Assembly: GCA_031258795.1 (NCBI GenBank)
Contig: JAIRMI010000057.1
Span: 1-26,687 of the forward strand
Direction: 5' to 3'
Length of the DNA stretch: 26,687 bases
Origin: Puniceicoccales bacterium
GTDB taxonomy: Bacteria > Verrucomicrobiota > Verrucomicrobiia > Opitutales > JAIRKQ01
Shown here in pieces: positions 7,469 to 15,356 of this stretch. The number at the start of each line of letters is the position of its first letter. Position 1 is the stretch's first letter. Under the pieces are notes generated by a model, which worked only from the letters and a program-made list of their open reading frames with translations, ran no database searches and was not told the origin of the DNA. A program made the position numbers and the translations under genes.

Positions 7469-9304
7469 TTATGGCTGCCGATTTCCATCGGGTAATGCTT
7501 TGGAGTCAATGAGCTTCCTTAAAAAAGATATGGCTTCCCTGATGGTCATAGTTCCGTCGAATCCACTGTTTATACGCGAGCGAACGGACACGCTATCCGA
7601 TTGGACCTCTTTTTCTCCAACGATAAACATGTTGGGAATTCTATCCAGCTCGGCACAGCGAATTTTCGCTCCAAATTTTTCGGAATGGTCGTCGACGCTG
7701 CACCGGATACCACTGTCACGAAGCTTGCTTTGCAGGCTATGGCCGAAATCGTTCATTCTATCGTTCAGCGTCAGGATTCTGACCTGTTCCGGGGCTAGCC
7801 ATGTCGGAAAATCTCCGCCAAAGTGTTCGATCAATAGACCTACAAATCGCTCGAGCGACCCAAAGGGCGCCCGATGAATCATTACCGGGCGATGTTTTTG
7901 GTTATCTTCACCGATGTAGCTCATGTCGAAACGTTCCGGCAAGTTGTAGTCTACTTGCACCGTACCAAGTTGCCACTCACGACCGATGACATCCTTAACA
8001 ACAAAGTCGATTTTTGGTCCGTAGAAAGCAGCTTCTCCTTCCTTCTCCTCAAAGGGTACGGCAAGATTTTTCGCAGCCTTGCGCAAAGCTTCTTCGGAAA
8101 CCAACCAATTGCTGTCGGAGCCGATGTATTTATCGGAACTTTTATCCCGCAATCCGATGCGCACTCTAAACTCTGTTATTCCCAGTGTTGAAAATATCAA
8201 TCGCACAAGCTGCAGGCACCCATCGATCTCATCATTCAGCTGATCGGGGCGGCAAAATATGTGGGCATCGTCCTGAGTGAAACCGCGCACGCGTGTCATT
8301 CCACTCAATTCACCGGACTGTTCCCATCGATACACGGTGCCAAATTCCGCGAGCCTGATCGGCAACTCACGGTAGGAGCGCTGCTCGGAAGAGTATATTC
8401 TCACATGTCCAGGACAATTCATCGGCTTCAAAAGAAAGCCGTCCTTTACGCCCATTTCCAATTCGCTGAACAGCTCCCTGGCTGACTTGTTTTCGGCTAT
8501 GCTTCCGTCCAATGTTTCCCGATCCGGCAACGGTGGAAACTGTGACTCCTTGTAGTATGGAAAATGCCCCGATGTGCGGAATAACCCAAGCTTGGCGATG
8601 TGGGGCGTAAAGACTTGCTGGTAGCCCTGTTTCATGAGCGCACCGAGTATGAAATTTTGCAATTCATTGCGAATGATCATTCCCTTTGGCAGCCAAAGAA
8701 CCATACCCGGCCCAACCTCGTCGTCGATCAGAAATAGCTTTAGTTCCTTACCCAAGCGTCTGTGATCTCTCTTTTTAGCCTCTTCCAATTGTGCCAAATA
8801 GCTGTCCAACTCAGCTTTCGACGGAAATGCAGTGCCGTAGATTCTTTGCATTTGTTTATTTTTCTCATTACCACGGTAGTAAGCTCCAGCTACGCTGAGA
8901 AGTTTTATGGCTTTTACCTGCTTCGAATAGCGAACATGTTCTCCTCGGCAAAGATCCGTAAACTCCCCATTGATATATAGGGTGACTTTTTCGTCGGTGG
9001 GTATGTCATTCAAGCGCTCAATTTTATAGACTTGGCCACGGTCTTCAAAAAATTTTTTTGCTTCATCGCGAGTGACTTCCCTGCGAATAAATTCCTGATT
9101 TTCGCCGATTATTTTTTCCATTTCGCGCTCAATGGCAGCTAGATCTTCCTGGGTAAATTTATGTTCGAGATCGAAATCGTAGTAAAATCCATTTTCCGTC
9201 GGTGGTCCAACGTCCAATTTAGCTTCCGGGAACAACCTTGTGACCGCGGCTGCTAATATATGAGCCGCTGAATGGCGCAATGTGATTAAATCTATTTCAT
9301 CCAT
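7469..9304 (-). CDS. thrS: Threonyl-tRNA synthetase lacking the TGS domain
   Basis: ThrRS charges tRNA-Thr and edits mischarged Ser-tRNA. The 611-aa protein begins almost directly with the editing domain motif RHSAAHIL (His11, His15), with its partner DLCRGEHV (Cys119, His123). The class II catalytic core follows: KPMNCPGH (zinc Cys), motif 2 in TVYRWEQSGELSGMTRVRGF, and motif 3 MIHRAPFGSLERF. A C-terminal anticodon-binding domain ends the protein. The N-terminal TGS domain (about 60 aa) of standard ThrRS is absent; a TAG four codons upstream of the ATG at 9304 rules out an in-frame extension. An AAGGTG sequence lies about 17 bases before the start, far for a Shine-Dalgarno site. It follows the recombinase gene by 83 bases. 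Confidence 0.95.
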   Translation of the reverse strand: MDEIDLITLRHSAAHILAAAVTRLFPEAKLDVGPPTENGFYYDFDLEHKFTQEDLAAIEREMEKIIGENQEFIRREVTRDEAKKFFEDRGQVYKIERLNDIPTDEKVTLYINGEFTDLCRGEHVRYSKQVKAIKLLSVAGAYYRGNEKNKQMQRIYGTAFPSKAELDSYLAQLEEAKKRDHRRLGKELKLFLIDDEVGPGMVLWLPKGMIIRNELQNFILGALMKQGYQQVFTPHIAKLGLFRTSGHFPYYKESQFPPLPDRETLDGSIAENKSARELFSELEMGVKDGFLLKPMNCPGHVRIYSSEQRSYRELPIRLAEFGTVYRWEQSGELSGMTRVRGFTQDDAHIFCRPDQLNDEIDGCLQLVRLIFSTLGITEFRVRIGLRDKSSDKYIGSDSNWLVSEEALRKAAKNLAVPFEEKEGEAAFYGPKIDFVVKDVIGREWQLGTVQVDYNLPERFDMSYIGEDNQKHRPVMIHRAPFGSLERFVGLLIEHFGGDFPTWLAPEQVRILTLNDRMNDFGHSLQSKLRDSGIRCSVDDHSEKFGAKIRCAELDRIPNMFIVGEKEVQSDSVSVRSRINSGFDGTMTIREAISFLRKLIDSKALPDGNRQP

Positions 9305-9387
9305 GGCCGCATACTAGTTGGCACCTTGAAAAAAACAAACAAAATCTTGCACTTATTGACGGCACTCAGGTTTTCTATAGCGCGTAA

Positions 9388-10272
9388 TTATGCGTGTGGA
9401 TGGCAGTGTTGGTGGATGTTTTTTATGTGCTCGGAGTCAATGTGCGTGTAAATTTGAGTCGTTTCCAGGCTAGCGTGGCCAAGTAACTCTTGCACCAAGC
9501 GCAGATCAGCGCCGTTGTTTAGAAGATGAGTAGCATAGGCATGGCGAATTGTGTGCGGAGACAGATCGGATGGAAGGCCACAGAAATTTAAGTAAAACTT
9601 CATGCGATACTGTATGTTGCGAATGGACAAAATTTTGCCATTATCGTGGAAAAGTAGGTATGCATCGTTCATTGACAAAAATTGCGATCTATATCTCTCC
9701 ATTGCCTTCAAAGCCGCTTCCGTAAATGGACAAATGCGTTCCTTGCTGCCTTTTCCGCGGACTTTTAATGTGCGATTTTGGAAATCAATGTCACTAATTT
9801 TTATGCTTTGCAATTCGCTGATGCGCAGACCTGCACCATAGAGAAGTTCAAGGATCATTGCATCCCGCAGTGCAATTTTGAGTGAAATATGGCCGAGCTG
9901 ATGCGCCTTTGCCGGAGCACCCAGAAGTTCGAAAATTTGTGATAGCGTCAATATTTTTGGCAGTAATTTTTTTAACTTTGGCAGAATGAGCTCCAATGTT
10001 GGGTTCTGGGCAATGAACTTTTCACCGGTTGCGAACGTAAAAAACGTGCGCAGCGCCGATATGTAATTGCGCACCGTTGTTCTGGAGCGCATCTTCTGCA
10101 TTTCAATGATGAAGTCCTGGATTTCCCTCTGCGTAGCTTCCAAAATTGCATCGGATTTTCGCCAACGGGAAAAAATTTTTATGGCATTTTGATAAGTGAG
10201 GATGGTGTGGGGAGATACCATTCGCTCGCTGCCGAGATGGTTAAAAAATTTTACCTTTGCTTCGCTGTCCAT
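9388..10272 (-). CDS. Tyrosine recombinase, XerC/XerD type
   Basis: This 294-aa protein is a site-specific tyrosine recombinase of the size of XerC/XerD, which resolve chromosome dimers at dif. It has an N-terminal SAM-like core-binding domain (about 1-90) and a catalytic domain with all expected residues: Arg150 in GAGLRISEL, Lys174 in GKGSKER, His240 and Arg243 in HTIRHAYATHLL, His266 in LLGHASLETTQ and nucleophile Tyr275. I cannot tell XerC from XerD, or exclude an integron/phage-like integrase, from sequence alone; length and chromosomal setting favour Xer. It lies upstream of thrS on the same strand, 83 bases apart, and is divergent from the ligase remnant at 10340. Confidence 0.88.
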   Translation of the reverse strand: MDSEAKVKFFNHLGSERMVSPHTILTYQNAIKIFSRWRKSDAILEATQREIQDFIIEMQKMRSRTTVRNYISALRTFFTFATGEKFIAQNPTLELILPKLKKLLPKILTLSQIFELLGAPAKAHQLGHISLKIALRDAMILELLYGAGLRISELQSIKISDIDFQNRTLKVRGKGSKERICPFTEAALKAMERYRSQFLSMNDAYLLFHDNGKILSIRNIQYRMKFYLNFCGLPSDLSPHTIRHAYATHLLNNGADLRLVQELLGHASLETTQIYTHIDSEHIKNIHQHCHPHA

Positions 10273-10302
10273 TGAAAAGTTTTCCAGAATCTAAATTTTT
10301 TA

Positions 10303-10331
10303 TTGAAAGTTGCAAGTTTAGAACATGTAAT
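10303..10331 (+). promoter_or_regulatory. Candidate promoter for the OleC-like remnant
   Basis: TTGAAA (10303-10308), a 17-bp spacer and TGTAAT (10326-10331) make a reasonable sigma-70-type promoter. The predicted transcription start falls within a few bases of the GTG at 10340, so that GTG would be nearly leaderless; an in-frame GTG at 10352 is another option. Confidence 0.4.
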
Positions 10332-10339
10332 CATGTGCG

Positions 10340-10942
10340 GTGAGAAATTTAGTGAAAGCTTTTTTGGCCAGGCGTGCGCGTTTTAGATGCCGCGAATTTC
10401 TAAAAAAACACGATATTTTTCGCCTATCCGCCGAGGAATACACTAAGGATTGTAGAATTTTTGAACAAAACTTCGCAGGGATCGTGTTGGGTAGATGCCT
10501 GGATGGAGTTGAAGTTAAAATTATACAAGTCGACAGCTTGGACGACATGGGAAATGCCGCTCCGCTATCCCTTGGATATTTCGGCGAGATCGTTTATCGA
10601 AGAAATGGTATTTGGCAAGGGACGGGATTTTACGGCTTTATTGACCACCGCAGCAGGGTATGGTGCTGTGGAAAAATTGAGGATTCCCTGTTATACAACG
10701 GAGAGTATTTTTTTCCCTACTGCATCGAGCCAGTGTTTGAAACTCTGTTTTTCGTCAAACATACTAAACTTACCAGAGACGAAAACGGCGCCCCAAGTTT
10801 GATAGTCACTCCACATACTCCGTTCAAGCTTCCTTTTTTAAGAAAACCTCTTATAAAGATCCTCCGTTCCTTCGCGAAGAGATTTGAAAAAACAAAAAAC
10901 CTATCCCTAATAAAAATCGAAGGTTTTAATGAAATTGAATGA
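10340..10942 (+). pseudogene. C-terminal remnant of an OleC-like AMP-forming ligase
   Basis: The 200-codon ORF matches the C-terminal third of ANL-superfamily acyl-adenylating enzymes of the OleC/fatty-acid-ligase type. GIVLGRCLDGVEVKIIQV and LGYFGEIVYRRNGIWQG correspond to the usual VGRPLPGVEVRII and GEIGEIVVRG segments. GFIDHRSRVWCCGKIED and the FFPYCIEPVFE stretch correspond to the A7-A8 hinge region GRxxD...P..vE. The N-terminal 300-350 residues, with the ATP-binding P-loop and the AMP-binding core, are missing; the typical protein is about 550 aa. The start (GTG at 10340) is uncertain. It is convergent with recA. It is most likely a decaying gene, although the open frame and a candidate promoter leave room for a retained short protein. 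Confidence 0.6.
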
Positions 10943-10946
10943 GTAA

Positions 10947-10966
10947 AATTTCAGGCTTGTGAAATT
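10947..10966. terminator. Bidirectional hairpin between ligase remnant and recA
   Basis: Perfect 7-bp arms AATTTCA (10947-10953) and TGAAATT (10960-10966) surround a 6-base loop, between two convergent genes. On the minus strand it is followed by TTTAC after recA. The stem is AT-rich and the T-run is short, so it is a modest terminator. Confidence 0.45.
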
Positions 10967-10973
10967 AATCAAC

Positions 10974-12008
10974 TTATTCTTCGGATTGTTCGCACAGTAC
11001 AGTACCGCCCGCCACATGTACCTGTTTGGTGATTACGTCTTCGATTAGGTCCATCATTTCCGGATTGTTTTTCAAATACTGTTTCGCCGCCTCGCGCCCT
11101 TGGCCGATTAACTTACCTTCGTAGGCAATCCACGCTCCCTTCTTTTCAAAAATTTTATGTTCAATACCAAGGTCTATCAACGACCCGGTGCGGGAAATTC
11201 CCTCATCAAACATGATGTCAAATTCGCATTCGGTAAATGGCGGAGCAACCTTATTTTTGACCACCTTTACCCTTGTTCGATTACCGGTAACCTTCCCCGA
11301 ATTATCCTTTATTTGAGCCACTCGGCGGATATCTAGCCTGATGGATGAAAAAAACTTCAAAGCGCGCCCACCGGGAGTGGTCTCCGGATTTCCAAACATG
11401 ACCCCAATCTTTTCACGAATCTGATTGGTAAATATGCAGACGCAATTGGTCTTACTTATGGCCGATGTTAGCCGCCTCATCGCTTGGCTCATGAGCCTGG
11501 CCTGAGCCCCAATGGTCGCATCCCCCATCTGACCCTCCAATTCGGCCTTCGATATCAGTGCCGCGACGGAGTCGAGAACTATTACATCGATTGCACCGGA
11601 TCGAATCAGCGTTTCTGTGATATTTAGTGCATCATCACCGCTTGCCGGCTGCGACACCATTAGGCTGTTGAGATCGACACCAACAACTTTTGCATATCTC
11701 GGATCCAGGGCATGCTCGACATCAACAAATACGGCATTCCCTCCGTGGCGCTGGGCCTCTGCGATCACGCTCAAACAAAATGTAGTTTTCCCCGAAGATT
11801 CCGGTCCAAAAATTTCACATATGCGGCCGCGGGGTAATCCGCGTACACCGAGTGCAAGATCAAGGGCCAGGGAACCGGTGGAAATTACGGATACATTCAT
11901 TTGCTTAGCGTCACCTAGCTTCATAATCGAGCCATCGCCAAATTGCTTGTTTACCGCACTCATCGCTAGTTCAATTGCACTGGCATCCCTTTGCTCGCTC
12001 TTCGTCAT
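10974..12008 (-). CDS. recA: Recombinase RecA
   Basis: RecA forms filaments on single-stranded DNA, catalyses strand exchange and triggers LexA cleavage. The 344-aa protein has the Walker A motif GPESSGKT (68-75), the Walker B region VIVLDSVAAL, the L1/L2 loops (including the MFGNPETTPGGRALKFFSS stretch), and a C-terminal domain ending in acidic residues. Length is typical. A Shine-Dalgarno-like AAAGGTG lies about 7 bases before the ATG. No clear LexA box is visible upstream. It is divergent from the DoxX-like gene and convergent with the ligase remnant. Confidence 0.97.
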   Translation of the reverse strand: MTKSEQRDASAIELAMSAVNKQFGDGSIMKLGDAKQMNVSVISTGSLALDLALGVRGLPRGRICEIFGPESSGKTTFCLSVIAEAQRHGGNAVFVDVEHALDPRYAKVVGVDLNSLMVSQPASGDDALNITETLIRSGAIDVIVLDSVAALISKAELEGQMGDATIGAQARLMSQAMRRLTSAISKTNCVCIFTNQIREKIGVMFGNPETTPGGRALKFFSSIRLDIRRVAQIKDNSGKVTGNRTRVKVVKNKVAPPFTECEFDIMFDEGISRTGSLIDLGIEHKIFEKKGAWIAYEGKLIGQGREAAKQYLKNNPEMMDLIEDVITKQVHVAGGTVLCEQSEE

Positions 12009-12093
12009 TTCGCCACACCTTTATTGGTATTTTGTTAACAGGCAAGCATCATTTTGCTGGCAATGGAAGAAAAATTTTTTAACCAATTGGAGA

Positions 12094-12498
12094 GTGAGTA
12101 CTTCTATTAATTTCGACAGCGAAAACTTTGGAAAATTGTTCATTCGATCATTTTTGGGAACATTTTTCATAGTGAAAGGTATACACTGTTTCGCAGATGG
12201 TCGGACTGTCTTGACCACTCTGGGAACAACTTTTTCCCTGATCGGCGTACATTTTTCGCCCCTATTATTTGGTGAAGTGTTAGCCATTCTCCACATTGCA
12301 TGTGGCCTGGCTATAGTTATTGGCTTTCTTTTCAGACTGTCCTGTTTCCTATTGGGGACAATCTCCCTCTTTGGGGCGATAGCTGCCGGCTTTCCAAGTA
12401 GGAGCATCATAAATAGCAGCACTCATATGTTTATCATTAGCATGGTGACCATAGGGATGATGTTTATCGGCAGCGGAGGATTTTCGGTTAAAAAATAA
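12094..12498 (+). CDS. DoxX-like small integral membrane protein
   Basis: The 134-aa product has four predicted membrane helices: around LFIRSFLGTFFIVKGIHCF, LLFGEVLAILHIACGLAIV, LSCFLLGTISLFGAIAA and MFIISMVTIGMMFIGS. The pattern of an early Gly-His pair (KGIHCF) and a glycine-rich second helix is that of DoxX/SURF4-type proteins, whose roles are mostly unknown (some are linked to thiosulfate or thiol redox). The frame is open far upstream into antisense recA, so the start is uncertain: GTG at 12094 or TTG at 12136 are candidates, with no good ribosome-binding site for either. It is divergent from recA and convergent with the small T3SS gene, 20 bases apart. Confidence 0.6.
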   Translation: MSTSINFDSENFGKLFIRSFLGTFFIVKGIHCFADGRTVLTTLGTTFSLIGVHFSPLLFGEVLAILHIACGLAIVIGFLFRLSCFLLGTISLFGAIAAGFPSRSIINSSTHMFIISMVTIGMMFIGSGGFSVKK

Positions 12499-12518
12499 AG
12501 CTGGCCGTTTTGTAGGAA

Positions 12519-12743
12519 TTAGCGAAATTTTTCGATGACATAGCATGCTTGCTTGATGGCATGTTGTATTTTCCCGTACAGTTCAAATTTTTCCGTTGAA
12601 ACACCGGCACCAATCAGCTTTTTCATCTCACCTTCGTATCCGCGTAACTTATCCAACAGTTCACGGCGGTATTGGCCAGACTTATCGTCGAGCAATTTTT
12701 GTTCCATTTCAACCATCACAACGCGTTCTTTTTTACTGTCCAT
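12519..12743 (-). CDS. Small helical protein after sctD, probable T3SS needle co-chaperone
   Basis: The 74-aa protein is highly charged and almost fully helical (for example VVMVEMEQKLLDDKSGQYRR). Its size, hairpin-like helical make-up and position directly after sctD match the small YscE/CdsE-type co-chaperones that hold needle subunits in the cytoplasm. Sequence alone is too short to prove this. Its ATG shares a base with the sctD stop (TGATG), so translation is coupled; a GTG one codon upstream is the alternative start. No needle (sctF) or second chaperone gene follows; the next gene is the convergent DoxX-like one. A generic small coiled-coil protein is the other option. Confidence 0.5.
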   Translation of the reverse strand: MDSKKERVVMVEMEQKLLDDKSGQYRRELLDKLRGYEGEMKKLIGAGVSTEKFELYGKIQHAIKQACYVIEKFR

Positions 12744-14101
12744 CACGGAATATCTCCTATTCTCAAAACTACCGTTTGATTATTTTTCACCAATGTTATC
12801 GTATCCGGAGTTATCTCCTTTATGATATAGCCATTGGAAAGAGTGGAACCAACCATGTACTTGGTACCATTTTTGAACCCAATCCAATTTAAGCCATTTT
12901 CGCTAATGGATATGCTATCCACTTCGCTACCAAAGTACTGTCTCTTAATAACCTCCGGATCGCTAACCTTGACCAAATTTGTCAATGTAATATCGGGGCC
13001 AAATGTACGCTCAAGTTGAATTTTGGCAAGTTTCCAGTTTTCCTCTTCGTCCGAAGCCACCAACCCGCCTATGGCTATGCCGTCGCTCTGAGGTAAAACG
13101 GCAACCTTACCAAGTAATTTGTATCTCGTCAAAATTGGACGTGCTAAACTGATCGCCTTTTGCGGAAGAATCACTTCATCCTGGATGTCTATTAACCCAG
13201 GAATGTCATTCATTATGCGGCGGCGAATCTTATCCCACTCATCCTTGTCACAGACGTACCCACTGATCAAAAAAATTCCCGGTTTTATGCACTCAATTTT
13301 GGGATTTGACGGTACATTTATCATCAAGTCGCGCATATCGGCGATCATGTGCTCCTCACTATACAGCTTTATTTTCACCCTGGGTGTTATTTTAGGAAGA
13401 TCCGTGCGCAAGGTTGTCAACTCCGCATTGGTGTCTGTGTACCCTGAAACTGTGTAGAGGGTCCCGTCTGTTTCGAGGGAAATCGTATCACTTAGCCCCA
13501 TTTCGCGAATCTTGTTGGTTATTAATTTCGCCGCATCGGGCTGCTCCACTGGCTTCTTTTCTTCGTGAAACACTGATAGGAAGATTAAAAGAGAAAGCGC
13601 AAAGGCAAACACGAAAGCACTACTGATTCCAATTATCCACGTACGCTTGGATTTTATTTTTTTCAGATCGGACGGCTTTGCTTTTATGGCGTCATCGAAA
13701 TTTTCCATTGGAGACGCGCCAGCCTGACTTTCCGCAGGAGAAATTTCCTCCGAAGAATGCTCAAGAGTAGGAGCATCCATGGCAGATATGTTCGGCCAAG
13801 GTTCCCCCGCTGGACCGAACACGATGTGCGTACTCCCAATTGTAATGAACTGAAAAGCTTCCACCACCTGAGATTCCGTTTTTACGAGCTTCCCGTCGAC
13901 GAAGACCTGCCCATCGAGGGGCTTAATTGTCACTTCACTGCTGGAGAATGTTATTTCCGCATGTTGGGTTTCGATCATGGAATCGGAAAGTACAATATCG
14001 CTATCCCCTCCATTACCTATTATTACCTTTTCATCGCCAAAAACCACCTCCGCCCCTTGGTGGTTACCGGATAAAATCTTTAGTAGATGTTCGCTACTCA
14101 T
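12743..14101 (-). CDS. sctD: T3SS inner-membrane ring protein SctD
   Basis: SctD forms the outer of the two inner-membrane rings of the type III secretion injectisome and contacts the cytoplasmic sorting platform. The 452-aa protein has an N-terminal FHA-like domain (about 1-95, with IIGNGGDSDIVLSDSMIETQHAEI resembling the FHA GRxxxSDI...H pattern). An acidic linker is followed by one transmembrane helix (155-177, WIIGISSAFVFAFALSLLIF). The rest is periplasmic BON-like ring-building repeats (about 190-420), containing VSGYTDTNAEL and ISGYVCDKDEWDKI. The FHA-TM-BON order is that of YscD/CdsD. It is divergent from prs and coupled to the small downstream gene. Confidence 0.88.
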   Translation of the reverse strand: MSSEHLLKILSGNHQGAEVVFGDEKVIIGNGGDSDIVLSDSMIETQHAEITFSSSEVTIKPLDGQVFVDGKLVKTESQVVEAFQFITIGSTHIVFGPAGEPWPNISAMDAPTLEHSSEEISPAESQAGASPMENFDDAIKAKPSDLKKIKSKRTWIIGISSAFVFAFALSLLIFLSVFHEEKKPVEQPDAAKLITNKIREMGLSDTISLETDGTLYTVSGYTDTNAELTTLRTDLPKITPRVKIKLYSEEHMIADMRDLMINVPSNPKIECIKPGIFLISGYVCDKDEWDKIRRRIMNDIPGLIDIQDEVILPQKAISLARPILTRYKLLGKVAVLPQSDGIAIGGLVASDEEENWKLAKIQLERTFGPDITLTNLVKVSDPEVIKRQYFGSEVDSISISENGLNWIGFKNGTKYMVGSTLSNGYIIKEITPDTITLVKNNQTVVLRIGDIP

Positions 14102-14128
14102 AATACCAAACTAGAACGCCAGGTTAAA

Positions 14129-14156
14129 AATGTAAAGTTATATCCAAAACTTGCAA
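14129..14156 (-). promoter_or_regulatory. Candidate promoter for sctD
   Basis: On the minus strand: TTGCAA (14156-14151), a 16-bp spacer, TACATT (14134-14129). The -10 ends 28 bases before the sctD ATG, leaving a leader of about 20 bases. The prs/sctD intergenic region is 122 bp, so divergent promoters must be close together. Confidence 0.4.
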
Positions 14157-14223
14157 GAAATATCTTCACAATGGGCTTGTTTATTTTTACAAAAAAGATT
14201 TTTTACGCTGCAAGGGGAAGAAA

Positions 14224-15186
14224 ATGCTGCAAAATAGTGATTGCATAAAAATTTTTTCTGGAAATTCGAATCGGTTGCTGGCCGAGCAAATTTGCAACTA
14301 CATCGGGATAAAACTGTGCGATGCCAACATTGATAGTTTCCCAGATGGTGAAACTGCGATGACGATTAGGGAAAGCATACGGGGAAGCGATGTCTTTATA
14401 GTTCAGTCCTGTGACTATCCGGCGAACCACAACTACATGGAATTGCTGATTATGATCGATGCCGCTCGCCGCGCTTCAGCTGGTAGGATAACAGTGGTTT
14501 TGCCATTTTTCGGGTACGCTCGCCAGGACAGAAAGGATAGGCCACGCGTACCGGTAACTGCCAAATTGATAGCGAATTTGTTGACTTCTGCCGGCGCAAA
14601 CAGAGTTTTAACAATGGATTTGCATGCCCAGCAGATCGTTGGATTTTTTGATATCCCCGTAGACCACTTGTTCGCCTCAAAGTTGTTCATATCCTACTTA
14701 AAGGAGACTCGTTGCGACAATTTGATCGTTTGTTCCCCTGATTTGGGAGCCATGAAGATGGCAGCTGCCTACGCCGATGCTCTGCGCTGTGACCTCGGCA
14801 TCGTTGCCAAACGCCGAGTAGATGGAGATAATGTCCAAGTCCTGACCGTAATAGGGGAGGTTTCAGGGAAAAACGTCATCTTGACCGACGATATGGCGGT
14901 GACACTTGGCACAATAAATGAAGCAGCCAAACTATTGAAAGAAAAAGGTGCCCGCAGTGTGCGCGCTGCTGTCTCCCACTGTTTATTGACAGCAAAAGGT
15001 CGTGAACGCTTGTCCGAAGGCAACATCGACGAGTTTATTACTACGAACTCAACCGGTTTATCCTACGCCTTGACCAACATAAAAAATATTACCCATTTGA
15101 ATGTCAACGAGTTGCTTGGGGAGACGATCATTCGCGTACACAACAACGCCAGTGTAACAGATTTATTCGAAATAAAGGGGTTTTAA
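14224..15186 (+). CDS. prs: Ribose-phosphate pyrophosphokinase
   Basis: Prs makes PRPP from ribose 5-phosphate and ATP, feeding purine, pyrimidine, histidine and tryptophan synthesis. The 320-aa length is typical. Visible motifs are the N-terminal FPDGETAMTIRESIRGSDVFIVQS, the catalytic flexible-loop region FGYARQDRKDRPRVPVTAKL, and MDLHAQQIVGFFDIPVDHL. The PRPP-binding loop reads ILTDDMAVTLGT (about 219-230), where most bacterial enzymes have DDMIDTAGT-like sequences; the second Asp and the Ala/Gly are replaced. A strong Shine-Dalgarno site AAGGGGA lies 6 bases before the ATG. It is divergent from sctD and is followed by an IS-like hairpin. Confidence 0.94.
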   Translation: MLQNSDCIKIFSGNSNRLLAEQICNYIGIKLCDANIDSFPDGETAMTIRESIRGSDVFIVQSCDYPANHNYMELLIMIDAARRASAGRITVVLPFFGYARQDRKDRPRVPVTAKLIANLLTSAGANRVLTMDLHAQQIVGFFDIPVDHLFASKLFISYLKETRCDNLIVCSPDLGAMKMAAAYADALRCDLGIVAKRRVDGDNVQVLTVIGEVSGKNVILTDDMAVTLGTINEAAKLLKEKGARSVRAAVSHCLLTAKGRERLSEGNIDEFITTNSTGLSYALTNIKNITHLNVNELLGETIIRVHNNASVTDLFEIKGF

Positions 15187-15197
15187 GTTTGTGAGTC

Positions 15198-15229
15198 CTG
15201 ACACCAGGAAAGTAGGCTAATTGTGTCAG
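15198..15229 (+). terminator. Hairpin after prs, resembling an IS5 terminal repeat
   Basis: Arms CTGACAC (15198-15204) and GTGTCAG (15223-15229) are followed by a T-rich stretch to about 15247 that could act as a terminator for prs. The left arm lies in GAGTCCTGACACC, which resembles the outer end of the IS5-type element, so the hairpin may derive from one. Confidence 0.4.
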
Positions 15230-15268
15230 AAAAGTTGTTAATTTTTTAGGAAAAATTCAAAACGATCA

Positions 15269-15297
15269 TTGACACTTAATTATCGAATTATTATCAA
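15269..15297 (+). promoter_or_regulatory. Promoter for the frameshifted repeat-protein gene
   Basis: A consensus -35 TTGACA (15269-15274), a 17-bp spacer and TATCAA (15292-15297). A small hairpin (TCAGC-TTTG-GCTGA) follows at the start of the leader, then AGAGGA (15341-15346) as ribosome-binding site 10 bases before the ATG at 15357. Confidence 0.55.
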
Positions 15298-15356
15298 TTT
15301 AAACTCAGCTTTGGCTGAAAATTTGTATGAACAATTAAAAAGAGGAATATTAATAT

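Noticed and set aside
10340..10942. Functional acyl-CoA/AMP ligase
   Set aside because: The ATP-binding P-loop and the whole N-terminal core are missing.
11990..12060. LexA/SOS box before recA
   Set aside because: No convincing palindromic operator is visible; the LexA motif varies by phylum, so absence is not proven.
11617..12093. Long N-terminal part of the DoxX-like protein
   Set aside because: This stretch is antisense to recA, low in sense, and DoxX proteins are about 130 aa.
12021..12422. 133-codon minus-strand ORF opposite the DoxX-like gene
   Set aside because: Its translation is Pro/Arg-rich with no domain features, while the plus-strand frame shows clear membrane helices.
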